Below, piece after piece: positions 1 to 10,991 of a stretch of 17,500 nucleotides of DNA. Position numbers and translations under genes: made by a program. How positions within the stretch are numbered: the stretch's first letter is position 1; each line of letters opens with the position of its first letter. The stretch comes from Halisarca cf. caerulea. Taxonomy: Eukaryota > Porifera > Demospongiae > Chondrillida > Halisarcidae. Where the stretch lies: positions 8,851,801 through 8,869,300 of the forward strand of contig CAUJGJ010000397.1 of NCBI GenBank assembly GCA_963170055.1. Direction: 5' to 3'. The notes under the pieces were generated by a model that did not search any database, was not told the DNA's origin, and worked only from the letters and a program-made list of their open reading frames with translations.

Positions 1-89
1 AATTATGTATACTAAGTGTAATATTGTATTGTATATTATATGGCACTGTAATTTATTGCTTTTCTGCAATCCTAATTTGGTATTTATAG

Positions 90-2680
90 GACAATCCCTT
101 CAAGGAGTTATTCCACCACCAAGTGCACGTGAAAGTAAACATATGTTACCTTATGTACTGATTTGGGACCCAGTTACTGCATGGAAAATTGAGAGTACTG
201 AATGTGCACATTGCTTGTTACTTACAAAAATGATACCTGAAAGATGGACTGATTCATCAACATCCAGCTTACTTCCATGGCATTTGTACGGTATAGAATC
301 AATTGTTTACTTGATTATGTGTGTGTGCAAATGCTCAAATTGTAAGTGTACTATGCTATCACATGATTCAAGATTATCGTTTCCAGAAGAAGCACCATTT
401 GTGCTATTTTATAAAAGTGGCATAACAAAGCATTTGGGAAACATTATATTTTCCTTGGTCACGAAAGGGCTTGGCTTTCAGCAAATTGAGTCTTTTCTAG
501 CAGAGCAATACTGGCTGACTCACACAATGCAACAACAGCAATTTCAGAGTAATTATGCACTATCCCAACGTCAATGGCATAGTAACTTTTCACTTATGAA
601 TGCTGATTTCATAAGCAACGATCTACTGTATAAAATATACATGCAGATGTTTCTGTGTGAAGAGATGAAATACTCTTACAACATGGAATGCATACTGGCA
701 GAAAAGTGGGTAGCTTTTGACCACACATTCAAGATAGCGAATAATATCGGATATTTCAGAGAAGGAACTTGGACTAGCCAATACAACAGCTGCTTCTTCG
801 TTTTGAATGAAAAGGGTCAAGTGCTAGGGTGGCAGTTCACTGTAGGAACTTTATTTGATGAAGTTACCACTCTGCTTAAAGGAATTTACTTCAGGCATAA
901 CAGGGCTGGTAAAAACATTACTCATTTCTGTGTCGATAACTGCTGTCAATCCAAGGCGACCATTAAAAGAATTTTTGGAGCTGAGGTCCGAATTAGCTCG
1001 GACTTATTCCATGCCATACAACGTGTAAGCAAATGTCTGCCAAAGAGAAATGAGCTGTATCCTATTTTTTCACTTGAACTGTCACAGGCTTTTCGATCTC
1101 AGGGTGATCATGGTACTATGAGGAAGTTAGACACACCCATTCCTACAATAATACGTAGCAATCTGGAAAAGTGGGTAAAGAAATGGTTGTCTATTGGAGG
1201 AGAGGCTCTCATAAACAAAGACGTTGTATCAGCAATAGTAAATCTAAGAGTGCATATTGATAATGGCTGTCTATCTGGAATTCCTCCAGGGTGTGGAACA
1301 AATCGAAATGAAAACCTGCACCGCCAGCTTAATACTCATTTTCATCAAGGAAAAGTTGTTATTCTTCTTGCCTATGCTTTTATATCAACTCAACTGTACA
1401 TTCATAACAACAAAATATATTTTAAAGGAAAACATGTAGTGCCTCCCGTGTCATATATCTCTGCTTTAAGCAGTGAAGAATCACAAGGACGAGAACAGAG
1501 TAACTGTTTGCCTGAAATATTTGGTATAATCCCCAAAACAACTGAAATGTTCTCTACCATTTATGATCAATGTAAAGACAAGCAAAAATTGCCACCAAAC
1601 TTACCAATTAATGTCAATGCTGAGAAGCTGCTAGGAATTGTGAAGAGGGCAATTTTGCATGCATCATCGTTCTCTGAGTTTCATGGTATGGCTTCTGATA
1701 GCAAGAAATTACAGTCAGCATGGGAAGATGCACTTTCATTTGCATTGAAAGAGTCCCTGACAAGATGTCCCAAATTTGAATCTCATCTTACTACTCTGGG
1801 ATACCAGTTGGATACTTCTCAAAAAGTAACTGTAACATTCCTCAGACGGCTATTGGTGAATGAATGGCTTGGAGAAAGGAAAGAAGAATATTTAAACTTA
1901 ATCACCCACCAGAATTCTTATGAGGGTGATGTAGAAAAGTTTTTGCAGAGTGGCTTTTATGATAATGACATTGGTGATATAATGGCCCCTGCAGCTGCCA
2001 ATCCCTTAAGTGCAACTATTTGTGTAATCACATCTTTCTCACACGGCCCAGTTATGGTCTTTTCACCAACAACATATGTAACCCTACCTGATCCAATTAA
2101 TTTGTATTTGGCCTATAATGGTTCAGGAGCCGGTCATTATGATGGTGTAAAAATGTCAACAAAGATGACACTCAATAATAAATGCAAATGTGGTATAAAT
2201 AAAACAAATGATGCTAGCCACAACTCATGCACAAATGAAAATAAGACTTCAAAGTATAAATCAAGATGTCCTTGCCTGAGAACTGGAGTTGGTTGTGGAG
2301 GTAACTGCAGGTGTATAAATTGCAACAACCCTAACGGCAGAAAGCTGGAAGTTGCACCACCTCCACTGACATGTAAGAGAACTGTTCCACACAAAATGAC
2401 GCTCCCTACTAGTAAGAGATTTGCCTTGGACAGGAGGGAGACATTATCAACCGGAAAATGGTCCATTTTGGAGACCTTCTTATTGAAGGATATCATAATT
2501 GCCTTCAAACTGTCTGATCCAGAAGAGGTCATGCTACTGTTGAATTTGGCTATTATGGAGGCAGACAAGTTTCTTAAGAATCAAAATATTGAAGATTATC
2601 TTTGTGCCAAGAGTATCAGATCTGTGGCATCCAAAATGCGTTTTGATCATGGACTGAGGAAGAAACGTTTCAATGATTAA
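90..2680 (+). CDS. DDE-transposase-like protein with OTU-like region and CXC cysteine cluster (3' exon, 5' partial)
   Basis: The frame is open from an ATG at 5, but residues 1-28 look like translated intron. A plausible acceptor (..tatttatag) ends at 89, so I start the exon at 90 and expect more exons to the left. Residue numbers count from position 5. Residues 48-130 (VLIWDP, then a Cys-rich stretch) resemble the N-terminal DUF6729-type region of transposase-like proteins. Residues 234-440 look like an RNase-H DDE core: D239 (FDHTF), D311 (VDNCC), the DLFHAIQR motif at 333-340 and E436 (NENLH). Residues 568-715 resemble an OTU cysteine protease and end in a His motif (GHYDGV, H711), but the expected catalytic Cys position reads Ala572. 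Residues 727-780 form a CXC/CRC-type cysteine cluster (CPCLRTGVGCGGNCRCINC), usually DNA-binding. The C-terminus is basic. There is no frameshift or internal stop, so it may be an intact transposase or a domesticated one. Family assignment is by eye. Confidence 0.75.
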
Positions 2681-2719
2681 TTGTGGCATCTTCACAGTAC
2701 CTCACTTGACCAATCAGAT

Positions 2720-2725
2720 AATAAA
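2720..2725 (+). terminator. polyadenylation signal AATAAA for the transposase-like gene
   Basis: A canonical AATAAA lies 40 bp after the stop codon of the upstream coding exon, a suitable place for 3' end formation. The assignment rests on position and motif only. Confidence 0.5.
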
Positions 2726-2964
2726 GACTAAGTAACACACCAGCTGTTTTACAAGGAAATAATGATACTTCACACATGCACAGTAATATTTATCTAGTAA
2801 TATATAGATTATATCCTGCATTGATACGCTTTTGAGTTCATATTATATTATATTATACGTATACATGACATTGTACATGCATGTTCCCATGATTGCAATA
2901 ATCATGAGTGCATCATCATTACTAATTGACAAATGATCGTGTCGAGTATACAGACATGTCAACT

Positions 2965-2983
2965 CTCACGGATTATCCGTGAG
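2965..2983. repeat. 19-bp perfect palindrome with repeated CTCACGGAT motif
   Basis: The arms ctcacggat and atccgtgag surround a single T. The half-site ctcacgga then recurs directly at 2985-2992. It could be a protein-binding site or the remnant of a repeat; no function can be assigned. Confidence 0.5.
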
Positions 2984-3144
2984 TCTCACGGATATGGCAT
3001 TGATCTCAAGAACTCAAGAAAAGTAGTAACCATCACAAGAATAATCTGAATACAATAGCTAATAAATGTGACAGCACTGTACTTTTGGCACTTTTGGCTG
3101 CAAAAAGGTAGTTAGTTAGTTGTATGACCCATTTGAAGTAGAAG

Positions 3145-3151
3145 TATAAAA
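3145..3151 (+). promoter_or_regulatory. TATA-like motif upstream of hAT gene
   Basis: TATAAAA lies about 140 bp before the ATG at 3291. In such AT-rich DNA the motif can occur by chance, so this is only a candidate. Confidence 0.2.
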
Positions 3152-3290
3152 CTTATTATAGATATTAGTATTTCACAGTCAACTGAACTTACGTCTGCAA
3201 TCCAGCAGAGCCGCGTCGAGTTTTGGCAGCCATTAGATTCAATATTCATAGAATATTAGACCTTTTATTATCCATGGGCAAAACAGTAAA

Positions 3291-3749
3291 ATGACTGCTT
3301 CGAACCCACGTGGTAGATATTCTGAGCAAGACTCGGATGTTGATGATCGAGATCCTGACAATGACGTTGATATTGAGCATGTTACCGAACCAGATGATGA
3401 AATGGAGGAAGAAACCCTTGAGGACGAAGATTTTGATAAAGATCAAGTAGTAGTACCTTCTCCCAAACGTTCGAAGGTCGTAAGCAAAACAAAATTTTCC
3501 GGTGCTCACCAGTACAAAACTAAATTTAAACCTGATTGGTCTAAGAAGTGGCTATTTATCGTCGCTGTACCCAATGACCCCTACTATGCACGTTGCACCA
3601 TTTGCAAAAGGAATATCAGCGTTTGTCACCAAGGCATTGCAGACATCAAAGTGCATCTTGAGTCACAAATGCACAAAAAACTTGCAAAACTCGATGACTC
3701 ACAAAGCAGGATCAACTTTTTGCCAACCAGCAGCCCACTGAATGACAAG
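3291..3749 (+). CDS. hAT-family transposase-like protein, exon 1: acidic N-terminus and BED-type zinc finger
   Basis: It starts at the ATG at 3291. Residues 1-52 are strongly acidic. Residues 60-86 are basic (PSPKRSKVVSKTKF). Residues 87-130 form a BED/TTF-like zinc finger with C102, C105, H122 and H128 (CTICK..HLESQMH), the usual N-terminal DNA-binding domain of hAT transposases and their domesticated relatives. The frame stays open to 3797, but the donor AAG|GTGTGT at 3749/3750 and the acceptor tatacttgcag ending at 4013 give an in-phase (phase 0) join to the next hAT exon, so I end the exon at 3749. The intervening 264 bp are too short to hold the roughly 150 or more missing residues of the catalytic N-half. 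Confidence 0.7.
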
Positions 3750-4013
3750 GTGTGTGTTAGCTACTACAGTGCCACAAGTTTTGAACCTATGATCTGACTC
3801 GTTGCTAGTTTTCTGTGTGTCTCAGTGTCCTTGTCCTTATTTTTCTGTGTGTCCTGTGTGTCTCAGTGTCCTTATGTATATGTGTCAGTGTCCTTATATA
3901 TGTGTGTATGTTTATATTGCTTGTTTGTTTATAGATTTCCATCCTAATAGTGAATGCTGGTGGTAGATTTCCATCCTAATATTGAACATTTTCTTTTTTA
4001 TGTATACTTGCAG
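3750..4013 (+). other. putative intron of the hAT gene with low-complexity tandem motif
   Basis: It begins GTGTGT and ends with a pyrimidine-rich ..ttcttttttatgtatacttgcag. It contains irregular repeats of cagtgtcctt and tgtgtgtc at 3808-3910. It also has a short direct duplication: tagatttccatcctaat is present at 3932-3948 and again at 3964-3980. No coding sequence for the missing catalytic residues is seen. Confidence 0.5.
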
Positions 4014-4496
4014 ATCACACGAGCTGAGGTCAAAGTTGCTGGTTTTGACATCTCTGATTTCTGTGTGGATATTTATTACTGGTTTGACAAGAGCACAAAG
4101 CGCAAACAGGCCTTACAGGAATTCTGCCTGTTTTGTGATTCAGAGTATGTAGGAATGGTCAAACATGTATCCACAAGATGGCTTAGTCTGGAAAACGCAG
4201 TTGGTCGCATCTTATCCAAATATTCTGCTCTCAAGAGTTATTTTATCAGCAATGAAGATAAGACTCCAAGATTTGTACGACTCAGCCGGCAGTTTGAGGA
4301 TCCATTCACAGAGGTTCACCTTCTATTTTACCAGTCTGTATTGCAGCTGTTTATCTGTGTCAATAAATTGATGCAGCTTGAAAGCCCTTTGATCCCATTT
4401 TTGGATGACATTATGCATGACTTCCTAACAAAGTTTTCGTGTCGCTTCCTCAATGTTAACCCTCCTACCCCAACAATACATTATGGTCATTTTTAG
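4014..4496 (+). CDS. hAT-family transposase-like protein, exon 2 (middle region)
   Basis: In phase after the acceptor at 4011-4013. The segment VAGFDISDFCVDIYYWFDKS, followed by KHVSTRWLSLENAV, is characteristic of the middle of ZMYM/ZBED-like hAT proteins, downstream of the first catalytic aspartates and near the inserted helical domain. The open frame ends at a stop at 4494-4496. The tail from about 4455 (VNPPTP..) does not look like the family, so true splicing may occur at AAT|GTTAAC (4454/4455, phase 0). The upstream D and DN motifs expected before this region are absent. Their loss points to an internal deletion, or to a non-autonomous or domesticated copy. Confidence 0.65.
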   Translation: MTRAEVKVAGFDISDFCVDIYYWFDKSTKRKQALQEFCLFCDSEYVGMVKHVSTRWLSLENAVGRILSKYSALKSYFISNEDKTPRFVRLSRQFEDPFTEVHLLFYQSVLQLFICVNKLMQLESPLIPFLDDIMHDFLTKFSCRFLNVNPPTPTIHYGHF

Positions 4497-5129
4497 TATG
4501 CACACATTTGCAAGCTTTACTAGTTGATAGTAGGAGAAAACTACATGTGTTTGGCACCATTCGAATCCTCAAGAGTAGTAGAATCTAAGCATTACCACCA
4601 AATGTGCGTTGCCATTAGCAACCTACTGAAAAACGCGCATTATTGCAGAAATGCCGATTTTGCGATTTTGCGATATTGCGCAATTTTCGTAGCTCTTGCA
4701 CAACTATATATGCATACATGCTGTACATCAAACGAAAGAAAATGGCGAGATCTACAAAATGAGCCCAACATCGAGACAACAGGAGCAAGTATGACCAAGT
4801 AATAGCCCAAAAATTAAATTTTGTCAAAAATTCAATTGTAGGTAGATAGGTAGGTAGCGATAAAGGTAGTCTATTACTAGTTATTCTACAATAGTGTTCT
4901 TCTTCCTTAGCTATCAGACTGTTTCTTCTTGTTCCTGCAGCCTTTAGGTCACCCTGTACAACGTTTTGCTTGGATGTTATATGAGGCTTCCCATATTCGG
5001 AAGCAGGATCTATATACGTTTTCGATAAGACCTGGATCTGCTAAAACAGCGCTAAATGGAGTTTTAAACCCATCACTTCAAATCTGCAGCATTTTAGCTT
5101 TCGAATGATATCAAACTCGGCCACACAGG
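4497..5129. other. non-coding segment within the hAT gene (probable intron or insertion)
   Basis: No hAT-like coding was found here in any frame. It contains a gattttgcg tandem motif near 4657-4680, short ggtag-type repeats near 4841-4857 and a strong-looking acceptor (tttcttcttgttcctgcag, ending at 4940). The frame opened by that acceptor meets a stop at 5106-5108, so it does not reach exon 3. The exact exon 2 to exon 3 junction is unresolved. Confidence 0.4.
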
Positions 5130-6002
5130 ATGTTTAGATCGAGCTACGAAAATTATTACTTTTGGTACAAATTTGTACCGCATTGGGGTAGGAGGGTTAA
5201 GAAGGTAAAAGAAGCTGGTCCTGTTCATGTGGATCTTGAAGACAGCGAGGTCAAAGTTTCAGATGATAAGCTCGACATTGGTTTCTCGACCAAAGCACTC
5301 CTGAAGAAATTAGTTGATGGTGGATGTGACATGGATAAAGTCTCCAAGTTTTATCTTGCTGTTCGTGCATTTTATGGTCAAGGGTTATTGTATGCCAGAA
5401 GCAGGTTGCCACTCGATGACCCAGTACTAAAGAATGCCAGATTTCTTGACTTTGCCCAGCGTGACTCTTGTGAGCTCTCCCATGTTGAATATTTTGCCAC
5501 TAGATTTGCTGCAGCAATCAATTTTGATTCAAGTCCACAGAGTATGGAGTGGCTTAAAGATGAATTCATATCTTATCAGCTACTGGAAAATAGTGATGTG
5601 CCAGCCCATGTGTGGAGTAAAGCAGCAATCTATATCGAAGACAAAACAACAGCATCCCAGAAACCTGGATTTTACTCCATGGATATACTATGGGCTTATC
5701 TGTCAACAATGACCCATGTAGATGGCAGCCCTAAATTTTCAATTTTAGCTGAGGTAGCCCAACTTGTCCTCACTATACCGCATTCAAATGCAGCGGAAGA
5801 GCGTGTTTTTTCATTGGTTAGAAAGAACAAAACACCATTTCGACCAAACTTGGACCCAGATGAAACATTGGGAAGCATTGTAACAACAAAGATGGCGCTA
5901 CCAAAAGACATCCCTGCATTCAAATTTGAGCCAGCCAAAGAATTACTTGTGGCATCAAAAAAGGCTACGAAACTTTATAACAATGCTCACAGATCTACTT
6001 AA
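5130..6002 (+). CDS. hAT-family transposase-like protein, 3' exon with C-terminal dimerisation domain
   Basis: Open from 5109, with the first ATG at 5130 and a stop at 6000-6002. Residue numbers count from 5130. About residues 40-160 match the usual pre-dimerisation region of this protein group (FYLAVRAFYGQGLLYA, LPLDDPVLKNARFLDF). Residues 205-255 (SILAEVAQLVLTIPHSNAAE, then ERVFSLVRKNKTPFRPNL) are a clear hAT C-terminal dimerisation region, needed for transposase oligomers in active members. The first about 25 residues (rich in Tyr, Phe and Trp) look non-coding, so the true exon probably begins between 5170 and 5240; one phase-0 option follows GTTAAG at 5201. A 16-bp perfect palindrome lies at 5164-5179 in that stretch. 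With the two exons upstream this makes one gene on the plus strand. Confidence 0.75.
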   Translation: MFRSSYENYYFWYKFVPHWGRRVKKVKEAGPVHVDLEDSEVKVSDDKLDIGFSTKALLKKLVDGGCDMDKVSKFYLAVRAFYGQGLLYARSRLPLDDPVLKNARFLDFAQRDSCELSHVEYFATRFAAAINFDSSPQSMEWLKDEFISYQLLENSDVPAHVWSKAAIYIEDKTTASQKPGFYSMDILWAYLSTMTHVDGSPKFSILAEVAQLVLTIPHSNAAEERVFSLVRKNKTPFRPNLDPDETLGSIVTTKMALPKDIPAFKFEPAKELLVASKKATKLYNNAHRST

Positions 6003-6411
6003 TAGAAATGTACTTTGAGCTTATGTAAAAATGCACTAAACTTAGTCATGTATTATGCTTATGTGTAGCTACTTACTATACTGTAACATGCAGTAATGAT
6101 TATATTAATGAGTATCAATTGATGGGAAAAATTCAGACCATATCATATATCTCAAGAATTTGTAAAGTTGAGGTTGACATCTCTGAGTATATAGGCCACC
6201 ATATAATTGATGATTAATGTTTGATAAATTCTTCAGCAACATACACAACCATGCATGCATGTATGGTATAGTTAAATTTTTAAGAGCAAACATTGTCATA
6301 TTAAAATGAACACTATGACAAATTAAATGCACAACACAACAATGCAATGTCACCTTCGTATGCATACAAAATAACCCAATCACTACATGTTGAATGTTTG
6401 CACATGATGGT
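6003..6411. other. convergent intergenic region
   Basis: AT-rich DNA between the stop of the plus-strand hAT gene and the stop of the minus-strand ATPase gene, so both 3' untranslated regions should lie here. No canonical AATAAA on either strand and no clear transposon terminal repeats were seen. Confidence 0.4.
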
Positions 6412-6497
6412 TTAACAGGGTTCATCCGTTACAGCTGGATCAGTCACTGTCCGGATTCTCTTAGCTGATGGCTGCTCATTATCACTGACCTTGTCTC
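6412..6497 (-). CDS. ATPase gene, terminal exon
   Basis: Acceptor ..tttatttccacag ends at 6498 and the stop is TAA at 6414-6412. It joins in phase 1 to the preceding exon (..[18 protein letters not shown]..). It is hydrophilic, with a basic AKRIR patch that could serve as a nuclear localisation signal, and ends ..TDEPC. Confidence 0.6.
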
Positions 6498-7648
6498 CTG
6501 TGGAAATAAAAATTATGATTTTTGATAAGTACATACTATGGTATATATACATGGCAATGAAAGCAATAATTATTGATAAGAGAACTGTACCTGCATCACA
6601 TTCTAAAACAAAATCTTGTCTTACTGGCTGGTAATTTGGACTTGTTGCTTTTGGGAAAAGCAAATATACATACAATGTCATGCGGTGAAAAATTATCCCA
6701 TAAAGTGTATGCATGGAAAAGTGCATGTGGATCCCATGTAAAACGAAAACACTTGCTTGACAAGGGGGGAACATGTGGATGACAATCCACCTTTAATTAA
6801 GTTGAAGCATGTTACAGTGTATGTCTGCCTGCATGTGCAAATATAGGCTTGGCATCCCTGCAGGATATAGTTGCTCACATAATATTATTAACTTAGTACG
6901 TACCTTCTCTGATTCTTTTCTCTTCTTCTCTTGAAAGAGTATCCAAATATATGACACAGCACCTCCTCCTAGTACTGTTTCTTCCGCATACAATGACTGT
7001 GTCTGTTGATCCCTTCTGTAGGAAGTCTTTGACTTCATCATTCTTACCACTGCTGGTAGCCTTCAAAGCAATGGTGATGCTTAACTGACTTACACTCAAA
7101 GAGGAACTTACATCAGCAGTTGCAACAGCCAATACTTCCCGACCATTGACACGTGTGTTGCTACGCATATAAAGGAGGACCTATAGATATAAATATACAA
7201 GTATATATAGTGATATATTCAATTATAATTATATTATCACTGAAAAAAATTAAAAAAAAAACAAGGAATATGCTTCAATGAAATTACAGAGACATAACCT
7301 GCATAAAAACATTTAAATTGGAGAATTTCTGACAGGATGTAGCCTAAGGGATGTCTTTATGCAATTCTATATACAAAAATCACTGCATGAAACAGGCAGA
7401 GTATAAGCTATAGGATGTTTGCTGCATGACGTAGGGCTCAACATACTTGACTGAGTTTATAGGGTGAAATGCATGCCTATGGTATAGTTGCAAATTGGAG
7501 TGAGTGCAAGTCATTAAGTGTGCAAATTCTTATACTTGTCATTCCATGTTAGAACCTATATAAATGTGGCTGGTATAAACCAGACTGCGTAAGCTGCAGG
7601 AATTTGCACACTTGCAGTCGGCATGCACTTCAACTACACCTAATTATA

Positions 7649-7701
<53 letters not shown>

Positions 7702-8628
7702 TATATATGTTTAGCCCTATGCCTAGCTGTCTATCCATGTGCAGCAAACAATTAACCCTTAGGCTACCTTGTTTCAGTTATTTTGAGGAATCGATTAGAA
7801 TATTATTATAATACAATCATTATGGTGAAGAAATACACCTGCTCACACTATAATACATGTAAATCTAACATGTGCCCACACCCACTTCCAGGTTAGTTCT
7901 TATCATAAATGCATGCTTACTTCCTGGATTTGCTTCCCATGTGCAGTTGTTAAAAGGTCATTGATGAATTGTGCTAGAATCTGGTTGTAATCAGGTGGTG
8001 CAGTCCTTGTGTTACCACTCGGGTACATCTTTTGTGTGCTGTTGATGAAGCACATTATTCTTTTAACTTCCTCCGAAACTGGAATATCAATGCCTTGCAG
8101 GGAGTTAACTTGAGCAACAAGCTATAGGATACAAAATATATATAATATAATATAATATAATTTTCATCAATAGATTCCCAAGCTTCCGTATTTAAGACCA
8201 CACTTCATTACATGCACATATAATATACATATTCCCTTTGTGTTTAGCTGCAATTTGTCATAATTCATGCAATATTCAGAAACTCAATCTATAAAATGCA
8301 ACAATATAATTATTATGTTATATGACAGCTTATTTTTTTAATATATTAAATTATATATGCAATGTCATGCATAGCTCAAAATTAATTAATTTAAGTATAA
8401 AGTCACTGTGTTAAATTGCTTTGCAAAAGTATATAGTTTGTTATGCAAAGAGTAATTTTAATTAAAATATACACTTATTACTTACCATTTCTGAAAAGAA
8501 TGCACAAACAGCCCATCCTTGGGCTACTCTCGGTGGGAAGGTACCCTTGAATTTTTGGGCCGCCAAAGGCGGCCCCTATATTGTTTTTACTTTCACCGGA
8601 AGTGTCCGGAACGTCCGTAACGATGTCA

Positions 8629-8659
<31 letters not shown>

Positions 8660-9455
8660 AACAACATGGCGGACTTTTAGGCGGTAGTCGAAGTCGTTGG
8701 TATTATTCAGTGAATTTTGTGTCTTTGCTTCTGTTTTCGTCAATGAAGAATCTTCAAGACCTAAAGATTTGGATTGAGAGTTAACCACGAAGATTGAACT
8801 CGCTCCAAGAATTTCCGTGGGCCTTCAATTTTTAGAGGTAGAGCGACTGGTTTAAAGTTGTTGTCTTCGTTTTAGAAGTTGTGGAAGGACTCGAAAACCG
8901 ACAAAAGCTGTTAAGTGCCCTCATCTAACAAGGAAGAGAACTTTGACGAAGCATTTAGGACGGAAACGTTCTTGGAAGGATGGTTTTACTGAGACATTGT
9001 ACCTTACGCTACCTCGGAAGTCCATTGAAACGAAGAAAAGGCTCAAGAAAGCTTCGGAAACAGGTAAGATGAGTGTGGAAAGCCTTTTGTTCTTAGTTAA
9101 CCATTATGGAGTGCTTGAACGCGCATGTAAAAGTGTTTTAACGACGTTTAGTATGAGCAGGTCTTTAATAAAATAGTTTCTCAATGTGTTTTCGTGGATA
9201 TGTTTGCGTACGTGTGTGTGTTATCTTGTGTATGTGTGTTTGCTTAGGTCCTCTAACCATAGATACTATGGTTCAACACGTCAAAGAATAGGACGCAGAT
9301 GGTTGGATAAGAAGAAAACCTTTGAACCGCGAAAGTATGGAAACAACGGGAAGATCCAAAGAAGTTTGGGGAACAGGCAGGTAAGATGAGAGATGAAAGC
9401 GTTGGTGTATGTTAGTGTAGATGTTGTATACTATGTTCCCGTATCTATTTTGTTT

Positions 9456-9521
<66 letters not shown>

Positions 9522-9732
9522 ATTGAGTATGTATGGTGTTTGTGTGTGTGTGTTTGATACAACATATAGTAGCATGCTGTAGTGGAACCAGGTATGTAGT
9601 GAAGAAGTTCCACTGTGTGTGTGTGTGTGCTTTTGTGATTTCATTGATTATTGTTCTTTCTTTTCATGTTCAGAATATAGACTAAAGCATTGTTTCTGAA
9701 GACCTTTGGTGAAATTGTAAGTGTATATTTGG

Positions 9733-9763
<31 letters not shown>

Positions 9764-9837
9764 TGTGTTTGTTTGTGTGAGGTAGAGCATGTATGGAATG
9801 TGTGTGTGTGTGTATTTGTGTTAGGTAGATTATGTAT

Positions 9838-9879
<42 letters not shown>

Positions 9880-9906
9880 TGTATGCGTACGTGTGTGTGT
9901 GTGTGT

Positions 9907-9958
<52 letters not shown>

Positions 9959-10113
9959 TGTGTGTGTGTGTGTAAAAATAGCTATCCCATAATGTCTTCC
10001 ATATTACAAAAAATTTAGAAATCTCAATTTGCCCCCTATCCCCTAATTGTGTATGCAGCCCTGATGTGTACCTCTATTAATGTATGTGTCTTCAGTGGTT
10101 GTGGGGGGTGCAT

Positions 10114-10149
<36 letters not shown>

Positions 10150-10685
10150 ATTACACACATTTAGTGTGTGTGAGGATGTCCATGTATAGTGAATATTCAT
10201 GTTTGTATGTAATTCATGTATGTTTATCATATACTATGCTAATTTATATTGTCCTTTGCAGGAATTTGATACACAGAAAGTACAGTGTATTGTATGCTTA
10301 TGCGAAGAATCTAACTTGATTCTGAAAAACTACTGTGTACATGTTTTCTATAATAGACTGTATTGGATTTATAATTTGTTGAAATACTGTTATATATCAT
10401 TTTAATTTTTATTTTATTGTAATGGTTTATTAATGATTAGTATGTAAATAATGTCATGAATATAATAATATATACAATTATACTGTAGAATTATAATGTA
10501 TATAAATTAATATATAATAGGAATAAATAAGAGAGTTAAGAATAATAATAATATTAATAAAAGGAATAAATGATGAAGTTTTACTTGGAAAATGTTATTG
10601 CTGCCATGTGTGCTAGTTGTTGGTTGCCTACATGGTTAGAAAAGGAACATAAAATATATTAAATAGACATGCTGAAAGAGTATGT

Positions 10686-10730
<45 letters not shown>

Positions 10731-10911
10731 AAACACACATACACAAACACACACATGTACACATACACACACACAACCACACACAGCACATGCATATAGT
10801 ACAATATATGCACATGTGTATATACATATTAACTCACCATCATTTCCCTAACAGATTCTATGTTTTCTTCCTGTGAACATGCAGAATGACAACAGAGCAC
10901 AATAATTCCAG

Positions 10912-10991
<80 letters not shown>

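Larger units (their letters stand above)
2681..3290. other. intergenic spacer
   Basis: AT-rich DNA between the two plus-strand transposase-type genes, with no coding potential that I can support. It holds the AATAAA signal near its left end, a perfect odd palindrome at 2965-2983 (arms ctcacggat and atccgtgag, followed by a further ctcacgga), and a TATA-like motif at 3145-3151. I did not find convincing terminal inverted repeats of the hAT element here. Confidence 0.5.

Noticed and set aside
2137..2568. 143-residue minus-strand frame inside the transposase-like exon
   Set aside because: It is antisense to a well-supported coding exon whose domains are recognisable on the plus strand.
4941..5105. 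Possible extra hAT exon after the strong acceptor at 4940
   Set aside because: The frame has no hAT-like residues and ends in a stop at 5106-5108 before exon 3.
6594..6605. 12-bp micro-exon (gttttag| to |gtacag) between the last two ATPase exons
   Set aside because: The flanking exons already join in phase without it, and a 12-bp exon cannot be supported from sequence alone.
6412..6774. 120-residue minus-strand frame read as a single gene
   Set aside because: Only its last 28 codons look coding. An acceptor at 6498 and a phase-1 join to the exon at 6904 explain it better; the rest is intron.
8943..9389. Two plus-strand frames in repeat copy 1 as intact genes
   Set aside because: Comparison with copy 2 shows a TGA and a one-base deletion in the matching frame, so copy 1 is a decayed version.
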